From: Acidobacteriota bacterium | GTDB lineage: Bacteria > Acidobacteriota > Thermoanaerobaculia > Gp7-AA8 | Length of the DNA: 64,000 bases | Assembly (NCBI GenBank): GCA_003223645.1 | Contig: QHVT01000012.1 | Coordinates: 62,001-126,000, forward strand | Reading direction: 5' to 3' | Part shown: positions 34,129 through 42,268 of the stretch, in pieces | Position numbering within the stretch: the stretch's first letter is position 1 | Layout: each line of letters starts with the position of its first letter | Notes under the pieces: generated by a model | The model's database searches: none | What the model was told of the DNA's origin: nothing | The model's input: the letters and a program-made list of their open reading frames with translations, nothing else | Position numbers and translations under genes: made by a program

Positions 34129-35097
34129 GTGAAAAAGACACTCTCGATCATGTTTGCGCTCGCGCTCTGCGCGACGCCGGGATTTGCGCAGGACAAGCCT
34201 GCCGCGAAGCCGGCGCCTGCTGCCGCGACCGCCGCGCAGCCTGCCGCCGACCCGATCGTCATCGCCGCCGGCGAGCTGACGATCCGCCAGTCGGAATTCG
34301 AAGCCGCGCTGAAGACGCTCCCCGCGGAATACCAGCAGTACGCGACGGGCGCCGGCAAGCGCCAGTTCGCCGATGACTACCTGCGCATGAAGATGCTCGC
34401 GGCGGAAGGCATGAAGGGCGGACTCGACAAGGATCCTGAAGTCGTGCGCCAGCTCGCGCTGATGCGCGAGAACCTCGTCGCCAACGCGCAGCTGCAGAAG
34501 ATCGAGAAGGGCGTCACCGTCACCGACGAAGACCTGCAGAAGCTGTACGAGGCGAAAAAGAACGAGTACGAGCAGGTCACGGCGAAGCACATCCTGATCG
34601 CGTTCAAAGGCAGCCCCGCGGCGCAGTCCGGCAAGCCGGAGCTGACCGAAGAGCAGGCGAAGGCGAAGGCGACCGAGCTGCGCAAGCAGATCCTCGCCGG
34701 CGCGTCGTTCGAAGAGCTGGCCAAGAAGGAATCGGATGACACCGGCTCGGGCGCCAACGGCGGAGAGCTCGGCGACTTCAATCACGGCCAGATGGTTCCG
34801 GAGTTCGAGCAGGCCGCGTTCGCCGCGAAAGCCGGCGACATCACGGAGCCGGTGCGGACGCAGTACGGCTATCACATCATCAAGGTCGAGAAGCACGGCA
34901 CGACGCCGTTCGAGCAGGTGAAGGCGTTCCTCGAGCGCAACGAGCGCCAGGCCAAACTGCAGGCGCAGCTCGACGCGATGAAGTCGGCCGCGAAGGTGAC
35001 GTACAACGATACGTACTTCGTGCCGCCGCCAGCCGCGGCTGCGCCCGCCGCCACTCCGGCGACGACCCCGAAGCCGGAAGCGTCGAAGCAGCAGTAA
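34129..35097 (+). CDS. Periplasmic peptidyl-prolyl isomerase (parvulin/PrsA-SurA type)
   Basis: A 322-residue folding factor of the cell envelope. GTG 34129 is set by AAGGAG six bases upstream. The signal KKTLSIMFALALCATPGFAQ is followed by an Ala/Pro linker, a SurA_N-like helical domain (about 40-150) and a parvulin domain (about 160-270): AKHILIAFKG, EELAKKESDDTGSGANGG, LGDFNHGQMVPEFEQAAF and EPVRTQYGYHIIKVE. It ends in an Ala/Pro-rich tail. A terminator hairpin follows. Confidence 0.92.
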   Translation: MKKTLSIMFALALCATPGFAQDKPAAKPAPAAATAAQPAADPIVIAAGELTIRQSEFEAALKTLPAEYQQYATGAGKRQFADDYLRMKMLAAEGMKGGLDKDPEVVRQLALMRENLVANAQLQKIEKGVTVTDEDLQKLYEAKKNEYEQVTAKHILIAFKGSPAAQSGKPELTEEQAKAKATELRKQILAGASFEELAKKESDDTGSGANGGELGDFNHGQMVPEFEQAAFAAKAGDITEPVRTQYGYHIIKVEKHGTTPFEQVKAFLERNERQAKLQAQLDAMKSAAKVTYNDTYFVPPPAAAAPAATPATTPKPEASKQQ

Positions 35098-35107
35098 CTT
35101 CCTTTTC

Positions 35108-35134
35108 GGAGGGCGGAGCGCCGCTCCGCCCTCC
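35108..35134 (+). terminator. Hairpin terminator
   Basis: GGAGGGCGGAGC and GCTCCGCCCTCC form a perfect 12-bp stem with a 3-base loop, eleven bases after the PPIase stop. Confidence 0.65.
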
Positions 35135-35159
35135 GCATCTCCGTGCTATCGTTCGCCGC

Positions 35160-35375
35160 ATGGAGATTCCGTCGAAAGTCTCGGTCTTCAACCGCACGTT
35201 GGAGATCAAAGGGAAAGCCGGCACGCTGGTCGCGATCAACGACTTCGGCTTCTACGAGGTCGTCCTCGAAGTCCAGCAGCGCAACCACACCGTGCTGTTC
35301 CCCATCAACGAGACCGTCGTGATCTTCAACGAAGCGGTGGCCGCCATTCCGTCCGATTTTGAGGTGGAGCGGTAG
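35160..35375 (+). CDS. Small conserved-looking hypothetical protein
   Basis: A 71-residue, probably all-beta protein: KVSVFNRTLEIKGKAGTLVA, then GFYEVVLEVQQRNHTVLFPI and ETVVIFNEAVA. There is no signal peptide. It ends two bases before the DUF433 gene and may be cotranscribed with it, but no relation is evident. Coding status is supported by the codon pattern and a good protein-like composition. Confidence 0.55.
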   Translation: MEIPSKVSVFNRTLEIKGKAGTLVAINDFGFYEVVLEVQQRNHTVLFPINETVVIFNEAVAAIPSDFEVER

Positions 35376-35377
35376 GG

Positions 35378-35593
35378 ATGGATCTCAGCCAGATCGTCCA
35401 CTCGGATCCGGAGATCGTCAGCGGAACGCCTGTTTTCGTAGGTACGCGTGTACCCGTGCAGGCGTTACTCGACTATCTCGAAGGCGATGAGACGATCGAA
35501 GAGTTCCTCGACGATTTCCCGAGCGTCTCGCGAGCACAGGCAATCGCCTTTCTCGAGGAGGCGGGACGGGCGCTGCTCGCTCGCATCGCGTGA
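35378..35593 (+). CDS. DUF433-family antitoxin-like protein
   Basis: A 71-residue helix-turn-helix protein with the DUF433 signature: IVHSDPEIVSGTPVFVGTRV, then VQALLDYLEGDETIEEFLDD and FPSVSRAQAIAFLE. In many bacteria DUF433 proteins pair with DUF5615/PIN-like toxins encoded directly downstream. Here the overlapping downstream frame is only a fragment, so this is probably an orphan antitoxin. Confidence 0.85.
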   Translation: MDLSQIVHSDPEIVSGTPVFVGTRVPVQALLDYLEGDETIEEFLDDFPSVSRAQAIAFLEEAGRALLARIA

Positions 35594-35664
35594 GGCGCGT
35601 TCTTCTCGACGAGAATCTGCCGCGCAAACTTCGGCAACAGCTACGTCAGATCGCAATTCAGTAA
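35590..35664 (+). pseudogene. Truncated DUF5615 (PIN-like) toxin start
   Basis: GTG 35590 overlaps the DUF433 stop (GTGA). The translation VRRVLLDENLPRKLRQQLRQ followed by IAIQ and a stop matches the first strand and acidic active-site residue (LLDENLP) of DUF5615 proteins, which are normally about 110-120 residues. Everything after residue 24 is missing. Confidence 0.7.
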
Positions 35665-35718
35665 CCGCTGGTAGGGATTCACTCCCCGTGAGTCACTCCT
35701 AATCAGGGAGGGACTCCA

Positions 35719-36297
35719 ATGGCAACGCAACCTACACCCGCGAAGCGAAAGCGCTCGACTGGCGAGACCACGAAACCCGCACCCGAACGCATCGCCGAGC
35801 CGCAGAACGCACCCGCGCCGGTATCCGCGGACGCGATGCTGTCCGCGAAGGCGGCAGCCGCCGCGGAGCCTCCGAAGGATCGCGATCCCGCCAAGCTTGC
35901 GGCCGCGTTTCGCACGAAGCTCGATGCCGTGCTCGCGAAGCTCGCCGCGGAGAAGACGCCGTTCAAGTTCGACGAGGGGTTCCGCACGGTGGAGCGGCAG
36001 CAGTGGCTGTACGGCTCCGGCCGTCCGGCCGTAAAGCCCTACGGGCGTTCGGGGCCGATCGTGACGCACAAGGACGGCGTGAAGGAATTGTCGAATCATC
36101 AGGGCAATGGCAAGGCGGGCAGCGGGCGCGCTGCGGATTGCTACCCCGCGAAAGCGAACGGCAAAATCATCTGGCCGCCGCCGCCGGGAAACGACCCGCG
36201 ATGGAAACGCTTTGCGGACGTCGCGCGCGAGCAGGGACTCGATGCGGGTTACTACTGGACGGATCTCAAGGACCTGCCGCACATCGAGTTGAAGTGA
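35719..36297 (+). CDS. M15-family peptidase (VanY/endolysin-like)
   Basis: A 192-residue zinc peptidase. The C-terminal 120 residues carry the M15 pattern: GFRTVERQQWLYGSGR, LSNHQGNGKAGSGRAADCYP with the first His and Asp ligands, and LPHIELK with the second His. These enzymes cut peptidoglycan peptides; members of this shape are common in phage endolysins and cell-wall turnover. The first 60 residues are a Lys/Pro/Ala-rich tail with no signal peptide, so the route to the wall is unclear. Convergent with tatC. Confidence 0.82.
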   Translation: MATQPTPAKRKRSTGETTKPAPERIAEPQNAPAPVSADAMLSAKAAAAAEPPKDRDPAKLAAAFRTKLDAVLAKLAAEKTPFKFDEGFRTVERQQWLYGSGRPAVKPYGRSGPIVTHKDGVKELSNHQGNGKAGSGRAADCYPAKANGKIIWPPPPGNDPRWKRFADVAREQGLDAGYYWTDLKDLPHIELK

Positions 36298-36303
36298 TGA
36301 ACG

Positions 36304-37065
36304 CTACGCGTCGACCTTTTTCCCGAACGCCCACGCCACCCCCACCCCGATCAGGTACAGCAGGATCATCGGAATGGCGAGCGCGGATTGCGTGACCATG
36401 TCCGGGGTCGGCGTCACGACCGCGGCGATGACGAATGCGAGCACGACCGCGTACTTGAACTTCTGCATCAGGAACGCGGGGGTGACGATGCCGAGGCGGG
36501 CGAGGAAGAAGATCAGGATCGGCGTTTCGAAGACGAGGCCGGTCGCGAGGATGATCGTGCTGGAGAACGAGAAGTAGTCGTCCACCGTGATGACCTGCTT
36601 GAACTGACGGCCGGTCTCCATGAAGAAGTTGCACGTCGCCGGAAGCAGGAAGCGATAGCCGAAGTAGCCGCCGGCGATGAAGAAGAGCGATCCGAAGATG
36701 ATGAACGGCGCGGCCATGGTTCGTTCTTTTTTGTACAAACCGGGCGCGACGAAGAGCCAGAGTTGCAGCAGGATGACCGGCGCCGCGACGAAGAGGCCGG
36801 CGAAGAACGCGACCTTCATGTACAGGAAGAACGGCGCGGTGAGTCGCGTGTACGCGAGCTTGTCGCCGGGCGCGAGGTAATGGGTCAGCGGCGCCTGCAG
36901 CAGTCCGTAGATCTTTTCGGCGAACGCCCAGCAGACGAAAAAACCGCCGGCCGCGGCGGCGAGCGAGATCAGCAATCGTTTGCGCAGTTCCTCGAGGTGA
37001 TCGAGGAAGGACATCTTATGCAGATCGTCGTCGGCGGGAGGAATCGGCGTCGGGTCGGCGGCCAT
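36304..37065 (-). CDS. tatC: Sec-independent protein translocase TatC
   Basis: Six-helix core of the twin-arginine translocase, 253 residues. Conserved elements: MSFLDHLEELRKRLL with the signal-binding Glu, YTRLTAPFFLYMKVAFF, APVILLQLWLFVAPGLYKKE, TVDDYFSF and FETPILIFFLARLGIVTP. The end is VVTPTPDMVTQSALAIPMIL. It starts three bases after the tatA stop, forming a two-gene operon. Confidence 0.97.
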   Translation of the reverse strand: MAADPTPIPPADDDLHKMSFLDHLEELRKRLLISLAAAAGGFFVCWAFAEKIYGLLQAPLTHYLAPGDKLAYTRLTAPFFLYMKVAFFAGLFVAAPVILLQLWLFVAPGLYKKERTMAAPFIIFGSLFFIAGGYFGYRFLLPATCNFFMETGRQFKQVITVDDYFSFSSTIILATGLVFETPILIFFLARLGIVTPAFLMQKFKYAVVLAFVIAAVVTPTPDMVTQSALAIPMILLYLIGVGVAWAFGKKVDA

Positions 37066-37068
37066 GCG

Positions 37069-37374
37069 TCAAGTCGTCGAGTCGGGAGCAGGCGGGGGCG
37101 TGGACTCCGGCATCGTCGCGGGCTCCGGCACGACCTCTGGCTCACTCCTTGATACGACCTCGAACGGAGCCATGACCTGCGGCGCGATCTGCTTCAACTC
37201 CTCGAGGCGCACTTCGCGCTCGATCGTGCCTTTCAGGTCGTCGGTCGCCTTGCGGAACTCGGCGAGTGCCTTGCCGAGGGTGCGGCCGATCTCGGGGATG
37301 CGCCGCGGACCGAAAATGATCAGCACGACGACGAAGATGAGCAGGAGCTCCTGGATTCCAAGTGAGCCAAACAT
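37069..37374 (-). CDS. tatA: Twin-arginine translocase pore subunit TatA/TatB
   Basis: A 101-residue protein: one N-terminal membrane helix (LGIQELLLIFVVVLIIFGPRR), then the amphipathic helix IPEIGRTLGKALAEFRKAT and a Pro/Glu-rich tail. The FGP at the hinge is the TatA/B hallmark; with only one such gene next to tatC, it may serve both A and B roles. Confidence 0.93.
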   Translation of the reverse strand: MFGSLGIQELLLIFVVVLIIFGPRRIPEIGRTLGKALAEFRKATDDLKGTIEREVRLEELKQIAPQVMAPFEVVSRSEPEVVPEPATMPESTPPPAPDSTT

Positions 37375-37422
37375 GTTGTGTCAGCGGCGTGAACAGGCAG
37401 CGGCGGGTGAATAGTCCGACCC

Positions 37423-37428
37423 TATAAT
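37423..37428 (+). promoter_or_regulatory. Candidate -10 element for ctpA
   Basis: A perfect TATAAT 42 bases upstream of the ctpA start. No good -35 hexamer is seen at the usual distance. Confidence 0.3.
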
Positions 37429-37469
37429 CATGTTACCCGAACGATAAACGAACAAGGCGTGAAAACGAC

Positions 37470-39140
37470 ATGGCAAAGCTGAACCAAACAAGAAAGTGGT
37501 CGTTCTCGCTGACGCTGCTCGTCGCCATTTGCGGCGCGACGCTCCTCGGCGGCCTCTACGGCAGCTATCTCTCCGGCGCGCCGATGCAGAACGGTGATCT
37601 GCAGAAGCGGATGAAGGAGTACACCGATCTCCTCAACGCCGTCTCCACGTGGTCGGCCGAAGATGTCGGCTCCGACAAATTCGTGTACGCGTCGATCGAC
37701 GGCATGCTGCGCACGCTCGATCCGCACACGTCGTTCCTCGAGCCGAAAGAATATTCGGACATGCAGGATCGCCAGAAAGGCACGTTCTACGGCCTCGGCA
37801 TCCTCGTCACCAAGCGCAACGATCAGGTCACCGTCATCACGCCGCTCGAAGGCACGCCCGCGGCGCGCCTCGGCGTTCGCGCGGGCGACGTGATCTCGGA
37901 GGTCGAAGGTCAAGCGACCGACGAGCTGTCGCTCGACGAAGTCGTCAAGCGGCTGAAGGGACCGAAGGGAACGACGGTCCACATCAAGATCCAGCGCGTC
38001 GGCATCAAGGAACCGATTCCTCTGACGATCGTGCGCGCGGCGATTCCGACGAACTCGATCTCCAACACGCTGATGATCCGCCCGGGCGTCGGCTACATCC
38101 GCATCAAGGACTTCACGGCGACGACCGTCCGCGAGCTCGACGATGCGATCGACAAACTGCACGAGCAGGGGATGCAGAAGCTCGTGCTCGACCTGCGCGG
38201 GAATCCGGGCGGTCTCCTCGACGCGGCGGTCGGCGTGGCCGATCACTTCCTCGACAAGGGACAGATGATCGTCTACACGAAGGGCCGCACGAGCGACTCG
38301 GCGCAGGAGTACACCGCGCCCGGCAAGCACGAGAAGTTCGATCTGCCGCTCGTCGTCCTCGTCAATCGGGGAAGTGCGTCGGCGTCGGAGATCGTCGCCG
38401 GTGCGATTCAGGATCACGACCGCGGCATGGTCGTCGGCGAGACGAGCTGGGGCAAGGGACTCGTGCAGAGCGTCTACACGCTGCAGTACGGCGCCGGCCT
38501 CGCGCTCACGACGTCGAAGTACTACACGCCGTCGGGCCGCAACATCCAGCGCGACTACTCGTCGGTCTACGACTACTACATGGCCGATGAATCGGAGAAC
38601 GGCACCGAGGTGCCGCTCGAGAACCGCGCGAAGTTCAAGACCGATACGGGACGCGTGGTCTACGGCGGCGGCGGCATCACGCCTGACGTGATCGTCAAGC
38701 AGCCGCAGCTCTCGCGGGCGTCGCAGCTCCTCGAAGTGCGCAGCGCGATCTTCAACTACGCCGTCGAATACGCGGCGGCGCATCAGGACGTGACGAAGGA
38801 AGTGCAGGTCACGCCGGCGCTGATCGAAGAGTTCGTGCGCTACGCGGTCGACAAGGAAGTCGCGCCGGAAGCGGACATTCGCGAGGCGCTGCAGAAGCCG
38901 GAAGACCGCCGCTTCATCGAGCGCGCGCTGAAGGCGGAGATCATCGCGGCGAAGTTCGGCTTCGACGCGTCGTATCCGTATCGCATGCAGGGCGACGCGC
39001 AGGTGGAGAGAGCGATCGAGCTGTTCCCCGAAGCGCAGAAGCTCGCCACACTCGCCGCGCAGGTGCGCGGCAACGAAGGCGACAAGCGCCCCGGCGACGC
39101 CGGCACGCGCGCGGCGCAGGCGAATCCGAAGACCGAATAG
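37470..39140 (+). CDS. C-terminal processing peptidase (S41 family, CtpA-like)
   Basis: A membrane-anchored serine protease of 556 residues facing the periplasm. The N-terminal anchor is FSLTLLVAICGATLLGGLYG. The substrate-entry region is followed by a PDZ domain (about 95-180: GLGILVTKRNDQVTVI, GVRAGDVISEVEG) and the S41 core: VLDLRGNPGGLL, the catalytic Ser in NRGSASASEIVAGA and Lys in GETSWGKGLVQ. The C-terminal 120 residues are a helical extension ending in a polar tail. It degrades tagged or misfolded envelope proteins. Confidence 0.93.
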   Translation: MAKLNQTRKWSFSLTLLVAICGATLLGGLYGSYLSGAPMQNGDLQKRMKEYTDLLNAVSTWSAEDVGSDKFVYASIDGMLRTLDPHTSFLEPKEYSDMQDRQKGTFYGLGILVTKRNDQVTVITPLEGTPAARLGVRAGDVISEVEGQATDELSLDEVVKRLKGPKGTTVHIKIQRVGIKEPIPLTIVRAAIPTNSISNTLMIRPGVGYIRIKDFTATTVRELDDAIDKLHEQGMQKLVLDLRGNPGGLLDAAVGVADHFLDKGQMIVYTKGRTSDSAQEYTAPGKHEKFDLPLVVLVNRGSASASEIVAGAIQDHDRGMVVGETSWGKGLVQSVYTLQYGAGLALTTSKYYTPSGRNIQRDYSSVYDYYMADESENGTEVPLENRAKFKTDTGRVVYGGGGITPDVIVKQPQLSRASQLLEVRSAIFNYAVEYAAAHQDVTKEVQVTPALIEEFVRYAVDKEVAPEADIREALQKPEDRRFIERALKAEIIAAKFGFDASYPYRMQGDAQVERAIELFPEAQKLATLAAQVRGNEGDKRPGDAGTRAAQANPKTE

Positions 39141-39145
39141 TGGAA

Positions 39146-39210
39146 GTGGAGGACAGGCAATCTTGCCTGTCCCGCAAACATGAGGACAGGCAGGATTGCC
39201 TGTCCTCCAC
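39146..39210. repeat. Palindromic repeat, family ACAGGCAATC
   Basis: GTGGAGGACAGGCAATCTTG on the left, CAGGATTGCCTGTCCTCCAC on the right. A second copy is inside the TrmH gene at 31236. Confidence 0.9.
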
Positions 39211-39223
39211 TTGTTTTTATGCT
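39196..39223 (+). promoter_or_regulatory. Candidate promoter for the FYDLN/LemA/TPM operon
   Basis: TTGCCT (39196-39201), a 16-base spacer and TATGCT (39218-39223). The -35 hexamer lies inside the palindromic repeat. Position and T-rich spacer are reasonable, but the match is only partial. Confidence 0.35.
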
Positions 39224-39261
39224 AACGTGTCGCCGCTTTTTTGAGGGGGATCCGTACACAG

Positions 39262-39561
39262 ATGGCTGATCTCGGTAGGAAGTACACCTGTTATAGCTGC
39301 CACACGAAGTTTTACGATCTGAACAAGCCCGTTCCGACTTGTCCGAAGTGCGGCGCGGACCAACGCGATGCGGAAGAAGCGCCGGCTTACACGCCGAGCC
39401 GCGGACGCGCACGCGTGGTGGTCGAAGAGCCGCCTGAGGAGGAGGAATTCACGCCCGCGGCGGAGCCGGCGGAAGCCGCTGGCGACGAAGAAGAAGAAGT
39501 CGTCCCCGCGCGCGACGAAGAGCCGGCAGAAGACGACGAGGACGAGGAAGAAGAGTACTGA
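39262..39561 (+). CDS. FYDLN-acid domain protein
   Basis: A 99-residue protein. The N-terminus has a zinc-ribbon-like pattern [12 protein letters not shown] ... CPKCG, which gives the family its name; the rest is almost entirely Glu/Asp with Pro and Ala ([19 protein letters not shown]). Function unknown, but the family is conserved in several proteobacterial and related groups. It leads a tight four-gene run: LemA follows after two bases. Confidence 0.88.
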   Translation: MADLGRKYTCYSCHTKFYDLNKPVPTCPKCGADQRDAEEAPAYTPSRGRARVVVEEPPEEEEFTPAAEPAEAAGDEEEEVVPARDEEPAEDDEDEEEEY

Positions 39562-39563
39562 TC

Positions 39564-40190
39564 ATGCGAAACGTCGGACTGCTCGGGTGTGTCGGTGCCC
39601 TCATTCTCCTCGTCGTCATCGGCGGCGTGTTTTACGTCGGCACGCGCAACTCCATCGTCACGGTCGATGAACAGGTCAACAACAAGTGGGCCGACGTCGA
39701 GAGCCAGTATCAGCGGCGCTACGACTTGATCCCGAACCTCGTTCGTACCGTGCAGGGCGCCGCGAACTTCGAGAAGTCGACGCTCGAGGCGGTCGTGAAT
39801 GCGCGCGCGCGCGTCGGACAGGTCGCAGCTCCCGCCGGACCTCCGGGAACGGCGGCGGATGCGACGAACAACCAGGCGACGATGGACCAGTTCGCGGCCG
39901 CGCAGCAGGGGCTGTCGAGCGCGTTGTCCCGGCTGCTCGTCGTCGTCGAGCGCTATCCCGACCTGAAGTCGAACGCGAACTTTCTCGCGCTGCAGTCGGA
40001 GCTCGAAGGAACGGAGAACCGGATCAACGTCGCGCGCAACCGCTACAACGAAGCCGAGCGCGACTACAACACGAAGATCCGCAAGTTCCCGGCGAGCCTC
40101 GTCGCGAGCATGAGCGGCTTCAAGCCGAAGGCGTACTTCAAAGGCGTGGCAGGAAGCAGTCAGGCGCCGAACGTTCAGTTCAACTTCTAA
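39564..40190 (+). CDS. LemA family protein
   Basis: A 208-residue membrane protein with one N-terminal helix (VGLLGCVGALILLVVIGGVF) and a coiled four-helix cytoplasmic-type domain: VDEQVNNKWADVESQYQRR, YDLIPNLVRTVQG, LVVVERYPDLKSN and TENRINVARNRYNEA. Biochemical function unknown; LemA genes usually sit beside TPM (YgcG) genes, as here. Confidence 0.95.
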   Translation: MRNVGLLGCVGALILLVVIGGVFYVGTRNSIVTVDEQVNNKWADVESQYQRRYDLIPNLVRTVQGAANFEKSTLEAVVNARARVGQVAAPAGPPGTAADATNNQATMDQFAAAQQGLSSALSRLLVVVERYPDLKSNANFLALQSELEGTENRINVARNRYNEAERDYNTKIRKFPASLVASMSGFKPKAYFKGVAGSSQAPNVQFNF

Positions 40191-41011
40191 TGAGAGAGCG
40201 AATGGCAGAGGGGAGAGCGCATAAAAACGCTCTCGTCCTCTGCGCTTTCCTCTCTGCGCTCTGCGCTCTCAAAGCATTCGCGCTCGACGTCCCTCCCGCG
40301 CCCGATCACTGGTTCACCGATCGCGCGAACCTCGTCACGTCCGATCAGGCGACGCAGCTCGATCAGAAACTGAAGGCGTTCGAGCAGAAGTCGGGCGCGC
40401 AGTTCATCATCTACATCTTTCCTTCGCTCGGGGATGAGCCGCTCGAAGACTTCACGATTCGCTGCGCGGAGAAGTGGAAGACCGGACAGAAAAAGTACGA
40501 CAACGGTCTGATCCTGTTCGTCTTCGCGCAGGAGCGGAAGCTGCGCTTCGAAACCGGCTACGGACTCGAGGGCTCCGTCACCGACGCGTTCTCGTCGATC
40601 GTCATTCGCGACGTCATCGCCCCGCACTTCCGCACGAACGATTACTACGGCGGACTGAACGCCGCGATCGATGCCGTCGACGCGAAGATCACGAAAGGCG
40701 AAGAGCCGGTGGCGCCGATGCAGCGCGGCAGCGGCGCACGCACCGGGCAGCGCAGCGACATCAATCCGATCTTCGTGCTGCTGATCTTGTTCGCCGTCTT
40801 CTTCGTGATCCTGCCGATGCTCTCGCGTCGCAGAAGCAGAAGCGGATGCGGCGGATGCTGGCCTCTGTTCTTCTTCCCCGGCGGAGGCAGCGGCATCACG
40901 TTCGGCGGAGGCGGTGGCGGATTCTCCGGCGGCGGTTGGGGAGGCGGCGGGGGAGGGTTCTCGGGCGGCGGCGGGAGCTTCGGAGGCGGCGGCGCTTCAG
41001 GAGGGTGGTGA
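40190..41011 (+). CDS. TPM-domain protein with Gly-rich tail (YgcG-like)
   Basis: A 273-residue secreted/membrane protein. The signal peptide (ALVLCAFLSALCALKAFA) is followed by a TPM domain (about 40-170): FTDRANLVTSDQATQLDQKL, GLILFVFAQERKLRFETGYG and the Asp/Asn-rich pocket. One membrane helix (PIFVLLILFAVFFVILPML) precedes a GGGGFSGGGWGGG tail. The first ATG (40190) overlaps the LemA stop; ATG 40202 is an alternative. The signal peptide is encoded by CTCTGCGCT-type repeat words. Confidence 0.9.
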   Translation: MRERMAEGRAHKNALVLCAFLSALCALKAFALDVPPAPDHWFTDRANLVTSDQATQLDQKLKAFEQKSGAQFIIYIFPSLGDEPLEDFTIRCAEKWKTGQKKYDNGLILFVFAQERKLRFETGYGLEGSVTDAFSSIVIRDVIAPHFRTNDYYGGLNAAIDAVDAKITKGEEPVAPMQRGSGARTGQRSDINPIFVLLILFAVFFVILPMLSRRRSRSGCGGCWPLFFFPGGGSGITFGGGGGGFSGGGWGGGGGGFSGGGGSFGGGGASGGW

Positions 41012-41448
41012 TGACGCAGAAGGAATTCGTCGCGAAGCTCGATCAGCCGCGCATCGTCGCCGCGATCAGCGCGGCCGAGGGGCGAACGTCCGGCGAGATC
41101 CGCGTGCACATCCAGCCGAAGTCCGGCGGCGACATCCGCAAGGTCGCTGAGCGCACGTTCGAGCGCCTCGGCATGACCAAGACCGCGCTCCGCAACGGCG
41201 TCCTCCTCTTCATCGCCTGCGAAGAACAGAAGTTCACGATCCTTGGCGATCAGGGCATCGATGAAAAAGTTCCCGCCGGCTTCTGGGACGACATCGCCGC
41301 GAAGCTGACGATCCGTTTTCAGAACGGCGAGTTCACCGACGGCATCGTCGAAGCGATCGCCGGCGCGGGCGAGCATCTCGCGACGTACTTTCCGCGCGCG
41401 GCGGATGACGTCGACGAGCTCGCGAACGAGATCAACATCGAGCCGTAG
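41011..41448 (+). CDS. TPM-domain protein (DUF477 type)
   Basis: A 145-residue protein starting in the stop codon of the preceding TPM gene. EGRTSGEIRVHIQPKSGGDI, LRNGVLLFIACEEQKFTILGD and FWDDIAAKLTIRFQNGEFTD match the TPM fold. It has no signal peptide and no membrane helix, unlike its neighbour, so it probably works on the cytoplasmic side or with the neighbour's tail. Last gene of the operon. Confidence 0.88.
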   Translation: MTQKEFVAKLDQPRIVAAISAAEGRTSGEIRVHIQPKSGGDIRKVAERTFERLGMTKTALRNGVLLFIACEEQKFTILGDQGIDEKVPAGFWDDIAAKLTIRFQNGEFTDGIVEAIAGAGEHLATYFPRAADDVDELANEINIEP

Positions 41449-41451
41449 CGG

Positions 41452-41618
41452 GAAATTGAGGATTGAGAATTGAGGATTGAGGAAATGTCGAATCGAATGC
41501 TCTGCCTCAATCCTCAATCCTCAATCCTCAATCCGGCCGACAGGCCGCGATGTGAGGAAATGTCGAATCGAATGCTCTTCCTCAATCCTCAATCCTCAAT
41601 CCTCAATCCGGCCGGCAG
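41452..41618. repeat. Tandem-word hairpin element, word ATTGAGG, with 75-bp duplication
   Basis: ATTGAGG words on the left arm and CCTCAAT words on the right. A 75-bp block starting GAGGAAATGTCGAATCGAAT (41479) is repeated at 41554. It extends to seven bases before the folK start codon. Confidence 0.85.
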
Positions 41619-41624
41619 GCCGCG

Positions 41625-42035
41625 ATGACCTCCGTCCTCATCGCCCTCGGCACGAACCTCGGCGATCGCCGCTACCACATCGCTCGCGCGATTCACGCGC
41701 TGCGCAACTTCGTGCGCGTCGTGCGCGTCAGCACGATTCGCGAAACCGCGCCGGTCGACGCTCCGCCAGGCTCGCCTCCGTTTCTCAACGCGGTCGTTGC
41801 CGGATACACGAGGCTCTCCCCGGAGTCGATGCTCGCGCAGTTGCTGAACATCGAAAAGCGCCTCGGCCGCGTGCGGCGCGGCCTGCCGAATGAGCCGCGG
41901 GTGATCGATCTCGATTTGATCTTCCACGGCGCGCATCGCCGGCACACACGCACGCTGACGCTTCCGCATCCGCGCTATCGCGAGCGGGAGTTCGTGATGA
42001 CGCCGATGCGCGAGCTGCGGCTCGACTGGCGTTAA
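41625..42035 (+). CDS. folK: 2-amino-4-hydroxy-6-hydroxymethyldihydropteridine pyrophosphokinase
   Basis: Folate-pathway enzyme that transfers pyrophosphate from ATP to the pterin. A 136-residue HPPK: LIALGTNLGDR, PPFLNAVVAGYT, NIEKRLGRVR, the metal-site PRVIDLDLIFHG and LPHPRYREREFVMTP. It is a little shorter than E. coli FolK (159) but has all the active-site segments. No ribosome site is evident because a repeat runs up to the start. Confidence 0.92.
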   Translation: MTSVLIALGTNLGDRRYHIARAIHALRNFVRVVRVSTIRETAPVDAPPGSPPFLNAVVAGYTRLSPESMLAQLLNIEKRLGRVRRGLPNEPRVIDLDLIFHGAHRRHTRTLTLPHPRYREREFVMTPMRELRLDWR

Positions 42036-42110
42036 CGGTTGCGCAGTTGCTCGGTCATGCGGTGAGGTCCTGCCGAGCAACCGCGTGACTGCGCGACCGC
42101 GCAACCATCT
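42036..42110. repeat. Imperfect palindromic element
   Basis: GGTTGCGCAGTTGCTCGG and its near-complement CCGAGCAACCGC ... GACCGCGCAACC. Similar words occur in the middle of 22784-23070. Confidence 0.6.
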
Positions 42111-42162
42111 AATTAGCGCATTTCTCACAGCATCTGAAAAAGGCGTGGAGCAAGTGTCAAAC

Positions 42163-42246
42163 GTCATCCTGAGCCGGCGAAGCGCGGCGAAGGATCTCAA
42201 GTTACGTAAATTGAGATCTTTCGCCGTCTACGCGGCTCAAGATGAC
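42163..42246. repeat. Palindromic repeat, family GTCATCCTGAGC
   Basis: GTCATCCTGAGCCGGCGAAG on the left and CGCGGCTCAAGATGAC on the right, with a GATCT/AGATC inner stem. Related to 26598-26698. Confidence 0.85.
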
Positions 42247-42268
42247 GGCAAGGTGTGAGAAATGCCGG

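Noticed and set aside
41452-41618. Insertion sequence remnant before folK
   Set aside because: No transposase coding and no target duplication; the 75-bp duplication is internal to the tandem-word element.
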